A stretch of 39,390 bases of DNA from assembly GCA_964563495.1 (NCBI GenBank), contig CAZLYK010000042.1:1-39390 (forward strand). The letters are read 5' to 3'. This DNA comes from CAZLYK01 sp964563495 (GTDB lineage Bacteria > Acidobacteriota > Blastocatellia > RBC074). Positions within the stretch are counted from its first letter, which is position 1. Each line of letters begins with the position of its first letter. The position numbers and the translations under genes are program-made. Of the stretch, positions 1-8,771 are shown one piece after another. Under the pieces are notes generated by a model. That model was given only the letters and a program-made list of their open reading frames with translations, did no database searches and was not told where the DNA came from.

Positions 1-34
1 TCTGGTCACATCCTGCAAATATCCGGTCATTCCT
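1..34 (-). repeat. Decayed copy of the stop-codon inverted-repeat family (one arm)
   Basis: By eye, 27 of 33 positions match the right arm of the well-preserved copy at 12824-12858. The arm runs directly into the glmS stop: the TAG falls in the AATAG that begins the consensus left arm when read on the minus strand. The window edge cuts off whatever lies beyond, so a second arm cannot be checked. Confidence 0.6.
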
Positions 35-36
35 GG

Positions 37-1905
37 CTATTCCACCGTCACCGACTTAGCCAGATTCCTGGGCTGGTCGACGTCGCAGCCCCTGCGCACG
101 GCGATGTGGTAGGCCAGGAGCTGGAGCGGCACGACCGACAAGACCGGAGAGAGAAGCTCGCTCGACGTCGGGACTTCGATCGTGTAACTCGCCATTCCGC
201 ACGTATCTTCGTCGCCTTCGGTGACGATCGCGACGACGATTCCGTCGCGCGCGCGGACCTCCTGGATATTCGAGAGGGTCTTCTCGTATCGCAGCCGCGA
301 TTTTTCGTCTTCCGGATCGAGCGTGTTGATGACGACGACGGGCAGGCGGGAGTCGATCAGCGCGTTCGGGCCGTGTTTCATCTCGCCTGCGGCATAGCCT
401 TCAGCGTGGATATAGGAGATCTCCTTGAGCTTGAGCGCACCCTCGAGCGCGATCGGGAAGTTGATCCCGCGACCGAGGTAGAGGAAATCGGTCGAGAGGA
501 CGAAGTATTTGGAAAGCTCCTCGTAGTCAAGGTCGGCATCGTTGAGCAGTTTTTCGATCTTGACCGGAAGCTCGGACAGGTGCTGGGTGTGCCATTTTAG
601 TTTTTCTTCGCTCAGTGCGCCGCGCTCCTGCGCCAGGTAGAGGGCAAAGATATAGGCCGCGACTATCTGCGAGGTGAACGCCTTGGTCGAGGCTACGCCG
701 ATCTCCGGTCCGGCGTGTGTATAGATCGTGCAATCGGCTTCGCGCGTCATCATGGAGCCCTGGACGTTGCAGATGGCGATCGTTTTGCAACCCTTCTCCT
801 TGGCTTCACGGAGCGCCGCCAGCGTATCGGCCGTCTCACCCGATTGTGAAATGACCATCATCAAAGTCGTCGGCGAGAGGATCGGGTTGCGGTAGCGGAA
901 TTCCGAAGCGTAATCGATTTCAACCGGGATGCGGGCCAGTTCTTCGATCAGGTACTTTGCCACCATGGCCGCGTGCCAGGCCGTGCCGCACGCGGCGATC
1001 TTGATATCGGTGAACCGGCGAAACTCATCCGGGTCGATCTTCATCGTGTCGAGGAAGATGCCCCCGGTGTCGATCGAGACTCGCCCCTGGGTGGTGTCGC
1101 GGACGGCGCGCGGCTGCTCGTAAATCTCCTTGAGCATAAAATGCTTGTAGCCGCCCTTTTCAGCCTGGACCGGGTCCCAGTTGATATGCTGGATTTTCGG
1201 CTCGACTTCATTCCCGGCGATATCGGTGACGCGGACGCCGGCCAATGTCACGACAGCCATTTCGCCGTCGGCGAGGAAGAAGATATCCCGTGTGTAAGGG
1301 AGGATGGCGGGGATGTCCGAGGCGACGAAGTATTCGCCCTCTCCCAGGCCGATCACGACCGGCGGGCCGAGCCTCGCCGTGACCAGCTTCTGCGGTTCGT
1401 CGGCGGACATGGCGACGAGGGCGTAAATCCCGCGAATCTGTTTGAGGGTCTCCCTGAACGACCCTTCCAGCCCCAGCTCGGGGCGATGACGGAGATGGTT
1501 TTCGATCAGGTGGGCGACCACTTCGGTGTCGGTCTCCGATTGGAAGAAGTGGTCCTGTTTCTGGAGCTCGCGCTTGAGCTCCAGATAATTTTCGATGATC
1601 CCGTTGTGGACGACGCAGATCCGGCCATTGCTCGACCGGTGCGGATGCGCGTTCTCTTCGGTCGGTCGCCCGTGCGTGGCCCAGCGCGTGTGGCCGAGGC
1701 CGTATTCGCCGTCGATCGGCTTAATCCGCAAGACCTCTTCGAGGTTGCGGAGCTTGCCGCTGGCCCGTCGCACGTGCATCTCACCCTGGTCGTTGACCAC
1801 GGCGATGCCGGCCGAGTCATACCCACGATATTCCAGACGGCGCAACCCCTCGATGACTACCGGAACGACCTGCTGAGCGCCTACGTAACCGACGATTCCA
1901 CACAT
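37..1905 (-). CDS. glmS: Glutamine--fructose-6-phosphate aminotransferase (isomerizing)
   Basis: GlmS converts fructose-6-phosphate and glutamine to glucosamine-6-phosphate and glutamate, the first committed step to UDP-GlcNAc for peptidoglycan and lipid A. The 622 residues are close to the usual length of about 610. The N-terminal Ntn glutaminase domain starts MCGIVGYVG, with Cys2 as nucleophile after Met removal, followed by YRGYDSAG and GHTRWATHG. Two SIS sugar-isomerase domains follow (ACGTAWHA, SQSGETADT, GRG and the EGALKLKEISY region), and the protein ends in the typical LAKSVTVE. The ATG is preceded by AAAGGAG about 8 nt upstream on the minus strand. It lies 23 bp after glmU and is probably the last gene of a ferredoxin-yvcK-glmU-glmS run. 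Its stop codon falls in a decayed repeat arm. No glmS ribozyme is possible in the 23-bp leader. Confidence 0.97.
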   Translation of the reverse strand: MCGIVGYVGAQQVVPVVIEGLRRLEYRGYDSAGIAVVNDQGEMHVRRASGKLRNLEEVLRIKPIDGEYGLGHTRWATHGRPTEENAHPHRSSNGRICVVHNGIIENYLELKRELQKQDHFFQSETDTEVVAHLIENHLRHRPELGLEGSFRETLKQIRGIYALVAMSADEPQKLVTARLGPPVVIGLGEGEYFVASDIPAILPYTRDIFFLADGEMAVVTLAGVRVTDIAGNEVEPKIQHINWDPVQAEKGGYKHFMLKEIYEQPRAVRDTTQGRVSIDTGGIFLDTMKIDPDEFRRFTDIKIAACGTAWHAAMVAKYLIEELARIPVEIDYASEFRYRNPILSPTTLMMVISQSGETADTLAALREAKEKGCKTIAICNVQGSMMTREADCTIYTHAGPEIGVASTKAFTSQIVAAYIFALYLAQERGALSEEKLKWHTQHLSELPVKIEKLLNDADLDYEELSKYFVLSTDFLYLGRGINFPIALEGALKLKEISYIHAEGYAAGEMKHGPNALIDSRLPVVVINTLDPEDEKSRLRYEKTLSNIQEVRARDGIVVAIVTEGDEDTCGMASYTIEVPTSSELLSPVLSVVPLQLLAYHIAVRRGCDVDQPRNLAKSVTVE

Positions 1906-1928
1906 GAGTATTGCTCCTTTTCCGTCTC

Positions 1929-3308
<1,380 letters not shown>

Positions 3309-3397
3309 GTTGGTATCCTCTTTGTCTATGACTATCTTTCTTTCCCTGACTCTATCTGATCAATTTATTTGACGGAATGATGGTGAGGGTCGGGCGT

Positions 3398-3403
3398 ATT
3401 ATA
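3398..3403 (-). promoter_or_regulatory. Possible -10 box between yvcK and glmU
   Basis: The minus strand carries a perfect TATAAT here, in the 103-bp space between yvcK and glmU. No convincing -35 box lies 16-18 bp upstream, where only GTTTAT or TTTATT is found. If active, it would be a secondary promoter giving glmU-glmS expression independent of yvcK. Confidence 0.3.
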
Positions 3404-3411
3404 CGTGAGTC

Positions 3412-4386
3412 TTATCGGGAATAAACGTCGAAAATTGCGCGGCTCAGACGTTCGGGATCGTGGCGGACAAAGCGTGATTCGGAAGCCATCGGCAGGGAGA
3501 CGAATTTGATGTCGGCCAGATCGGGCGGCGCCTCGGGCGGGGGCTCAAGCGCGATGGCCTTTTCAACCGCGTAACGCTCACGCATCTCGGCCGAGATCGG
3601 GGCCGAGTTGAAGAGCGCGTAATCCAGCCGCAGGTCCGGCGCATATGAGAGCAGATGCCTGACATGGTCGATGGCCGAAAACCCGTCGGTTTCGTCGAAC
3701 TCGGTCATCGCGTTGCAGATGTATATCTTTTTTGCTTTCGACCGGACGATCGCCTGGTTGATCTCCTTGACCAGCAGCGTCGCGATCACACTGGTAAACA
3801 GTGATCCGGGACCGAGAGTGATCAGATCGGCTTCCTGAATGGCGTCGATCGCCGCGGGAAGAGCCTTGGCAAATGGCGGAGTGATCGCCAGGTTGCGGAT
3901 CGGAGCGTTCTGAGACTTGATCGCCACCTGACCGCGGACAGCCCGGTCGCCTATCCGTGCAATCAGATCGACGCGATCAAGAGTCGACGGTAGAACCCGC
4001 CCTTTGACGCCGAGCAGCTCGCGCGCTTTGTCGATCGCGACAAGGAAATTCCCGCTCATCTGGTTGAGCGCAATCAGGACCAGATTGCCCAGAGAATGCC
4101 CGCCGAGCTGCCCATCACCCGGGAACCTGTGTCGAAAAAGCTGAGTCAGTGGATGGTCGTCATCGGCCATCGCCACCAGACAATTGCGGATATCACCGGG
4201 CGGGAGGACCAGGAACTCGCTCCGCAATCGCCCCGAACTCTTCCCGTCATCAGTGACCGTGACGATGGCTGTCAGCGAGGCCCCGGGCTCGTCTAAATCC
4301 AGGTGTGACTTCAACCCCCTGAGCAGGGTCGACAGACCGGTCCCGCCGCCGATGGCGACCATCTTGAATGGGGTAGTTACAGCCAT
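3412..4386 (-). CDS. yvcK: YvcK/CofD-like protein (gluconeogenesis factor family)
   Basis: This family resembles the CofD 2-phospho-L-lactate transferase fold. In Bacillus, YvcK binds UDP-GlcNAc and controls cell-wall precursor supply and growth on gluconeogenic carbon sources. The 324 residues match the short soluble form. Seen here are the N-terminal nucleotide loop AIGGGTGLSTLLRGLK, the VTDDGKSSGRLR segment (family SDDGGSSGRLR), LPPGDIRNCLVA, GHSLGNLVLIAL and LGPGSLFTSVI. The F420 biosynthesis role of true CofD is unlikely because no other F420 gene is nearby. The setting with glmU and glmS fits a UDP-GlcNAc sensor next to the genes that make UDP-GlcNAc. The ATG at the right end follows the ferredoxin-like gene by 6 bp, so the two are very probably cotranscribed. 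Confidence 0.93.
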   Translation of the reverse strand: MAVTTPFKMVAIGGGTGLSTLLRGLKSHLDLDEPGASLTAIVTVTDDGKSSGRLRSEFLVLPPGDIRNCLVAMADDDHPLTQLFRHRFPGDGQLGGHSLGNLVLIALNQMSGNFLVAIDKARELLGVKGRVLPSTLDRVDLIARIGDRAVRGQVAIKSQNAPIRNLAITPPFAKALPAAIDAIQEADLITLGPGSLFTSVIATLLVKEINQAIVRSKAKKIYICNAMTEFDETDGFSAIDHVRHLLSYAPDLRLDYALFNSAPISAEMRERYAVEKAIALEPPPEAPPDLADIKFVSLPMASESRFVRHDPERLSRAIFDVYSR

Positions 4387-4392
4387 ATTGAG

Positions 4393-4758
4393 CTATTCGG
4401 ATTTGCGTGGCGGCTTGTGTTCACAAGCCGGGGTGTTGATACATCGGTCGGGCAGCATCAGCCGCTCGACCGGCTTTAGCTTGATAATGTGCGACTCTAT
4501 GATTTCGACAACGTCTTCGGGTTTGACACCCCCATACCAGACACTCTCGGGATAAATCACCACGGTCGGACCATGCTCGCATTGGTCCAGGCACCCGGCG
4601 CGATTGGCCCTCACCCTCGAGTTTAAACCGCGCGCGGCAAGCTCCTGCTTAAAGCTCAATTGCAGATCTCCCAGTCCCTCCGGATCACAACACCCGCGCG
4701 GGTTTTCCGGTAAACGTCGGTTTGTGCAAATAAAGATATGTCGTTCAAATTTGGCCAT
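4393..4758 (-). CDS. Thioredoxin-like (2Fe-2S) ferredoxin family protein
   Basis: A 121-residue protein of the thioredoxin-fold (2Fe-2S) ferredoxin family, related to the NuoE C-terminal domain and to cobalamin-associated 'CbiW'-type ferredoxins. The start FERHIFICTNRR gives the first ligand, Cys11. Cys23-Cys24 follow in NPRGCCDPEG, then Cys56 and Cys60 in RAGCLDQCEHGP, so the four cluster ligands C-x(11-12)-C-x(31-32)-C-x3-C are present. The PTVVIYPESVWYGGV segment is typical of the family. The C-terminus has two more cysteines (CINTPACEHK) that are not part of the standard set. It probably carries electrons, but the partner is unknown. It is the first gene of the minus-strand run ahead of yvcK, with a 6-bp gap. 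Confidence 0.88.
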   Translation of the reverse strand: MAKFERHIFICTNRRLPENPRGCCDPEGLGDLQLSFKQELAARGLNSRVRANRAGCLDQCEHGPTVVIYPESVWYGGVKPEDVVEIIESHIIKLKPVERLMLPDRCINTPACEHKPPRKSE

Positions 4759-5178
4759 CTTGCCCGTGTCTTCTTCTTATTCCGGAGTTATGAGGACGAT
4801 CTTCGGTGCCGGTGAAATGTTCCTCCCCAGTGTGCCTCAGTTTTTTCCGGCTCGTCAAGCAATTTGGCGCCCCCTTCATGACCCTCCCCCAGCTCTTTCT
4901 TTACCCCTCCCTCAGGGTCAAAAATTTGGTCCTCATCTCCTATATATTATTGATTCATCAAAAAATTTACCCCCTTAGGTAAAAATAATTGCCTCAGCTT
5001 CAATTTCTCTGCACGAAAAATGCAGGTAAGTTGTATATTCTCGTTCACTACTTAGCATTTTGCTGTAGTTTTCGCCTGGGATGAATTACCGAGCCTTATC
5101 CAGATAATGACTTGGACGGTAATTGAACAATAAAAATTAAATTTGCTAAGTTTTGTTGGAAAGGGGGAATCGACAGGG
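4759..5178. other. Intergenic region, AT-rich on its right side
   Basis: This separates the minus-strand ferredoxin operon from the plus-strand small gene, so it should hold divergent promoters. From about 4935 to 5160 it is much richer in A+T than the rest of the window. An imperfect palindrome, TTTACC-6-GGTAAA, lies at 4966-4983 and could be an operator. A 7-bp inverted repeat (TGACCCT / AGGGTCA) spans about 4878-4920 with a pyrimidine-rich loop. I could not pick a -35/-10 pair with good spacing on either strand. No gene is visible. Confidence 0.55.
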
Positions 5179-5442
5179 ATGATGAAGATTTCGAATGACA
5201 CATTGAAGTTAATTAATAGGTTGTCAAAGAGGAAACGAGAGAGAGTGGATGCGATCGTGAGGCGACATGTGGCGGCTTGTCAGAAGAACGGCTTTGAGCC
5301 GGAGAATATGGAGCGAGTCTACATTGAGGCCGTCGAGATGGTCGATTTGGAGGAGCGCTTCCCGGATCCGGTGGTCGAAGAGATTCGCGACTGGGAGCCG
5401 GCTCGCCGCTACGATCAATACGTCAGTCCGAAGGCCGCTTGA
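5179..5442 (+). CDS. Small protein of unknown function
   Basis: An 87-residue acidic/basic, probably mostly helical protein that I do not recognise. It begins MMKISNDTLKLINRLSKRKR, has a charged central part with one cysteine (HVAACQKNGFEPENMERVYIE), and ends with an aromatic and acidic tail (DWEPARRYDQYVSPKAA). No signal peptide or membrane segment is seen. The frame is open from a TTG at 5143, but the ATG at 5179 (or the next one at 5182) is preferred because GGAAAGGGGG lies at 5158-5167. The gene stands alone after an AT-rich upstream region and is followed by an inverted repeat about 105 bp downstream. Its codon use resembles the neighbours, which supports a real gene. Confidence 0.65.
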   Translation: MMKISNDTLKLINRLSKRKRERVDAIVRRHVAACQKNGFEPENMERVYIEAVEMVDLEERFPDPVVEEIRDWEPARRYDQYVSPKAA

Positions 5443-5830
5443 GCGAGCCTGAAATCAGAAAATCAAGGATAGAAGCGGGGGTGTGTCTTCGGATGCATCC
5501 CCGATTTTCTTTCGCAAGACGTTTTGACGCGGGGCGTTCAATCAGAGATAGACAGGATGAACAGGATTGGTCCGGGATTGACAGGATAAAGACCAGGGGT
5601 GACTTCTTTGTCGTTGATCGTCTGCTTGTTTGATCTCTTTTGAAATCCTGTTCATCCTGTCTATTTTTCTAGCGAAGGAGAGAATCTGACATTCGACAAG
5701 TGGCGAGCAGCCCGGTATAATCCGCCCTCTTAATTTCAAGTACAAAATGATGACATCTTGAGCATGCTCGATCTGAGGTTGGTTGGAGTGGCCTCTTGAA
5801 TGAAGCGTTTTGATTAAGGAGTCTCAGAGC
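5443..5830. other. Intergenic region with an inverted repeat and the upstream region of the propeller gene
   Basis: This stretch contains the inverted repeat at 5548-5664 (listed separately) and about 165 bp of upstream sequence for the gene at 5831. The segment just after the first stop (about 5477-5510) has GGGGGTGTG and GCATCCCCGA but no clean terminator hairpin with a T-tract. AAGGAG at 5816-5821 is the ribosome binding site for the next gene. No other gene is seen. Confidence 0.5.
5548..5664. repeat. Inverted repeat of the stop-codon family, 21-bp perfect arms, long interior
   Basis: The left arm at 5548-5568 and the right arm at 5644-5664 are perfect reverse complements over 21 bp, starting ATAGACAGGATGAACAGGAT. 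The 75-bp interior begins with another unit-like stretch (GGGATTGACAGGATAAAGAC at 5573-5592) that has no partner on the right. It therefore looks like a copy whose inner part has decayed or been replaced. Of the family members here it lies farthest from a stop codon, about 105 bp. Confidence 0.9.
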
Positions 5831-8686
5831 GTGAAAAGAATTTTTCTGTTTTTATCCGTATTCGCCGTCCTGACTTTGGCTGCCGTCTATGGCGTCACCC
5901 GTGGGCAGCAGGCTGTGACCGATGACGTGGCGATCATTCCGTTGCCGGTGCCGACCAATGTGATTGGAACCTACATCCGTGGTGTCAGCAACGACGGCAA
6001 GCGCATCGTTTTTGATTCGATCAACTCTTACACCGGGAACAACGTGGACAGCAACAAAGAGATCTACGTTTACGACGTTGACACGCGGAGTGTGATTCAG
6101 ATCACCAATACGCTTGACCTCAAGGATCCGGCGGATGCGACGAAGATCACGCTCAAGGTCAACAATGAAACGCCGGTGATCAGCGGGGACGGGACCAAGA
6201 TCGCGTTCGTTTCGAACGCGGCTCTGGGCGGCACGACGAACGATGACGGGAATTATGAAGTCTACCTTGCCTCCCTTCCGCGCGGCGCGACGACCGCTAC
6301 ATTTACCCGGATCACCGATACCGAAAAGAACAGCAATAGCGAAGTGGTCAAGGAGATCTTCAACAATTACTCTCCGTCGATCAACGACAATGGGACATTG
6401 ATCAGCTTCGTCTCGACGCGCCAGGTATTCAAGCAGATCACCAACGGAGCCGCGTCATTCACCGCGCTGAAAGAGGGGCCGAGCAATTCCGATCCGGATG
6501 GAAACGGAGAGATCTTTGTTTATAGCCTGAACACGAGGCAGTATTCGCAGGTGACGGTCTCGCGCGATGTCGACGCGACGGTCAACTTCGTGGTCAGGGG
6601 ATTCAACTCCAATCCGACCCTCAGCGGAGACGGCCGGGTCATGGTCTTCCTCTCCGGGTTCAACTATCCGGGGGCGAACGCCAACAAGAATTCAGATTTC
6701 AACGGCGAGCTCTTTCTCTTCAAGATCGGCGATGCGTTCAACACATTCACACAGATCACCGAGACAGCCGATCGCTCGGCGGTGCCGCAAAACGGAGCGG
6801 TCAACCTGCTGCCGAGTAACACACATCCGCTGAGCTTTGACGGAACCAAGTTGGTCTTCGAGTCAGCGGGGGATCTGGCAGGGCAGAACTCCGACAAGAC
6901 CCGCGAGGTCTTTCTCGCCGATTTGAGCGCGGCCAAGCCTGTCTTCAAGCAGATTACCAACCAGGCGACGGCCGATCTGGCCAAGAGCGATTTCAATTTC
7001 TTTCCGAGCATCAACTCGACGGGGACGTATCTCGTCTTCACCTCGGTGATCAATCTGACGCCGGCGACGACGAGCGGGGTCAAGACCGATAACGCCGATG
7101 GCAGCCGTGAAGTCTTCCGCTATGACATCGCCGCCAACAAGTTCCGGCAGCTGACTTTTACGCCTTTGTCGGATCTGGTGCTGGACCAGCGGTTCAATTT
7201 CACTTCACCGCACATCAACGAGGCCGGGAATCTGGCGACCTTCGATTACACGGGGCAGTTGCTCACGCCCACCGCCTCGATCGTGACGGACGTCTTTCAG
7301 GCTCTGGTCTTGCCGGTGACGAGCAAGAACACGGTCGAGGCCAAGCTGGCCAACGCGGCGAGTTTCGATAGCGTGCAGGTCGCGCGCGCCTCGATTGTCG
7401 CGGCCTTCGGGACACAACTGGCGAACTCTACCCAGAACGCCGGCGGCGCGAATCCCCCCTTCGATCTGGGCGGCGTGACCGTGACGGTGAGCGGGATCGC
7501 GGCGCGAATCATCTACATTTCGCCCGGCCAGATCAATTTTGTCGTCCCCTTCGGCGTCGGCAACGGCGATGCGGTGGACTTCGCGATCAATAACAATGGC
7601 GTTCAATCGGCGGGCAAGGTCAAGCTCGTCGACGGCGCTCCCGGGGTCTTCACGGTGACGGGCGACGGTAAGGGGAACACCGCGGCCCAATGCGGTCGGG
7701 TTTCGCCAGATGGGTTGACCTTCCTGGCGACCAATCCGCCGTGCTCGGTGGGCAACGAATCGCAATTCAATGTCCTGACCATCTACGGCACGGGTTGGCG
7801 CAACGTCTCCGGCGTCCAGGTCAAGATCGGCGATCAGACGCTGACCCCGTCGTTCAGCGGCCCACAACCCGAATTCCAGGGGCTGGACCAGATCAACGTG
7901 GTCCTGACCAAGGATCTGGCCGGGAAGACGGACCTCGATGTTTCGGTGACGATTCCGACAACGACCGCCAATGAGAGCAATAAATCGAAGACCTCATTCC
8001 TGCCGTTCGAAGCGGCCGTGACGACGGTCAACGCCGCGAGTTTCGAGGGCTCGGTCGTCGCTGCGGGTTCGCTGGCGGTCGCGCAGGGGACGGAACTGGC
8101 GGGCACTACCGCTTCATCCGCGACGCCGGTCACCTCGCTCGTAGGCGTGAGCGTGACGGTTGCGGGGGCTCCGGCGCTGCTCAACTTCGTCTCGCCGACC
8201 CAGGTCAATTTCTTTGTCGCTCCGGAAGTCAAAGTGGCCGACCTGGTCGAGGTCGTGATCAACAATAATGGCAAGATCTCCCGCGGTAGGGTCAAGGTTC
8301 TGACCGCCTCGCCCGGCGTCTTTACCACGACCGGTGATGGCAATGGCCGGGCCTCGGCCAGGTGCGGCAAGCCGAATTCGGACGGTTCGACCACCTACAC
8401 CGATCCGCCCTGTTCGGTCGGCACTGCAAGCAGTCCAAATACCCTGAGGATCTTCGGCACCGGCTGGCGACTCGCCGACAAGGTCTCGCTCAAGGTCGGC
8501 ACGGTCGATTTGACGACGCTCTTCGCCGGGGCGCAACCCGGCGCTTTCGGAGTCGACATGATTGATGTCAAGTTGGATCCGTCGCTGGCCGGTCAGACCG
8601 ATGTCGATGTGGTAGTCACGACCACGGTCGGAACGACGACCAAGTCGAGCAAGGCAGGAATCAAGGTCTCGTTTACCAGTAATTAA
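5831..8686 (+). CDS. Exported beta-propeller (TolB/WD40-like) protein with two TIGR03437-type C-terminal domains
   Basis: The start is GTG at 5831, with AAGGAG at 5816-5821; this gives a 951-residue protein with a clear signal peptide (KRIFLFLSVFAVLTLAAV, cleavage probably soon after). Residues about 40-485 hold repeated TolB-like blades of the form SxDGxxIVFxS...NxEIYVYDxxTRxxxQIT, suggesting a beta-propeller. Two related C-terminal units follow, at about 507-725 and 733-951. Each begins NAASF and contains a hydrophobic FVSPTQVNFxVP-like or ISPGQINFVVPF stretch, an INNNG turn, SPGVFT, CG..PCS and an IFGTGWR-like segment. This matches the 'Solibacter uncharacterized C-terminal domain' pattern typical of Acidobacteriota. 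The likely place is outside the cytoplasm, possibly the cell surface; ligand and activity are unknown. The stop codon touches a 41-bp inverted repeat. Confidence 0.88.
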   Translation: MKRIFLFLSVFAVLTLAAVYGVTRGQQAVTDDVAIIPLPVPTNVIGTYIRGVSNDGKRIVFDSINSYTGNNVDSNKEIYVYDVDTRSVIQITNTLDLKDPADATKITLKVNNETPVISGDGTKIAFVSNAALGGTTNDDGNYEVYLASLPRGATTATFTRITDTEKNSNSEVVKEIFNNYSPSINDNGTLISFVSTRQVFKQITNGAASFTALKEGPSNSDPDGNGEIFVYSLNTRQYSQVTVSRDVDATVNFVVRGFNSNPTLSGDGRVMVFLSGFNYPGANANKNSDFNGELFLFKIGDAFNTFTQITETADRSAVPQNGAVNLLPSNTHPLSFDGTKLVFESAGDLAGQNSDKTREVFLADLSAAKPVFKQITNQATADLAKSDFNFFPSINSTGTYLVFTSVINLTPATTSGVKTDNADGSREVFRYDIAANKFRQLTFTPLSDLVLDQRFNFTSPHINEAGNLATFDYTGQLLTPTASIVTDVFQALVLPVTSKNTVEAKLANAASFDSVQVARASIVAAFGTQLANSTQNAGGANPPFDLGGVTVTVSGIAARIIYISPGQINFVVPFGVGNGDAVDFAINNNGVQSAGKVKLVDGAPGVFTVTGDGKGNTAAQCGRVSPDGLTFLATNPPCSVGNESQFNVLTIYGTGWRNVSGVQVKIGDQTLTPSFSGPQPEFQGLDQINVVLTKDLAGKTDLDVSVTIPTTTANESNKSKTSFLPFEAAVTTVNAASFEGSVVAAGSLAVAQGTELAGTTASSATPVTSLVGVSVTVAGAPALLNFVSPTQVNFFVAPEVKVADLVEVVINNNGKISRGRVKVLTASPGVFTTTGDGNGRASARCGKPNSDGSTTYTDPPCSVGTASSPNTLRIFGTGWRLADKVSLKVGTVDLTTLFAGAQPGAFGVDMIDVKLDPSLAGQTDVDVVVTTTVGTTTKSSKAGIKVSFTSN

Positions 8687-8771
8687 TAGACAGGATTGAC
8701 AAGATTTAGGCAGGATTTGACAAGATTATGTCTTGTCAAATCCTGCCTAAATCTTGTCAATCCTGTCTATT
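8685..8771. repeat. Perfect 41-bp inverted repeat with 5-nt loop between convergent genes
   Basis: Arms 8685-8725 and 8731-8771 are exact reverse complements, with TTATG between them. The left arm starts AATAGACAGGATTGACAAGA and is made of four ACAGGATT-like units. The element overlaps the last two bases of the plus-strand stop (8684-8686), and the minus-strand gene ends inside it at 8757. It could fold as a very stable hairpin in RNA from either direction and so act as a two-way terminator. It has no long T-tract. Confidence 0.95.

Noticed and set aside
1906..1928. glmS ribozyme
   Set aside because: Only 23 bp lie between glmU and glmS, too short for the ribozyme.
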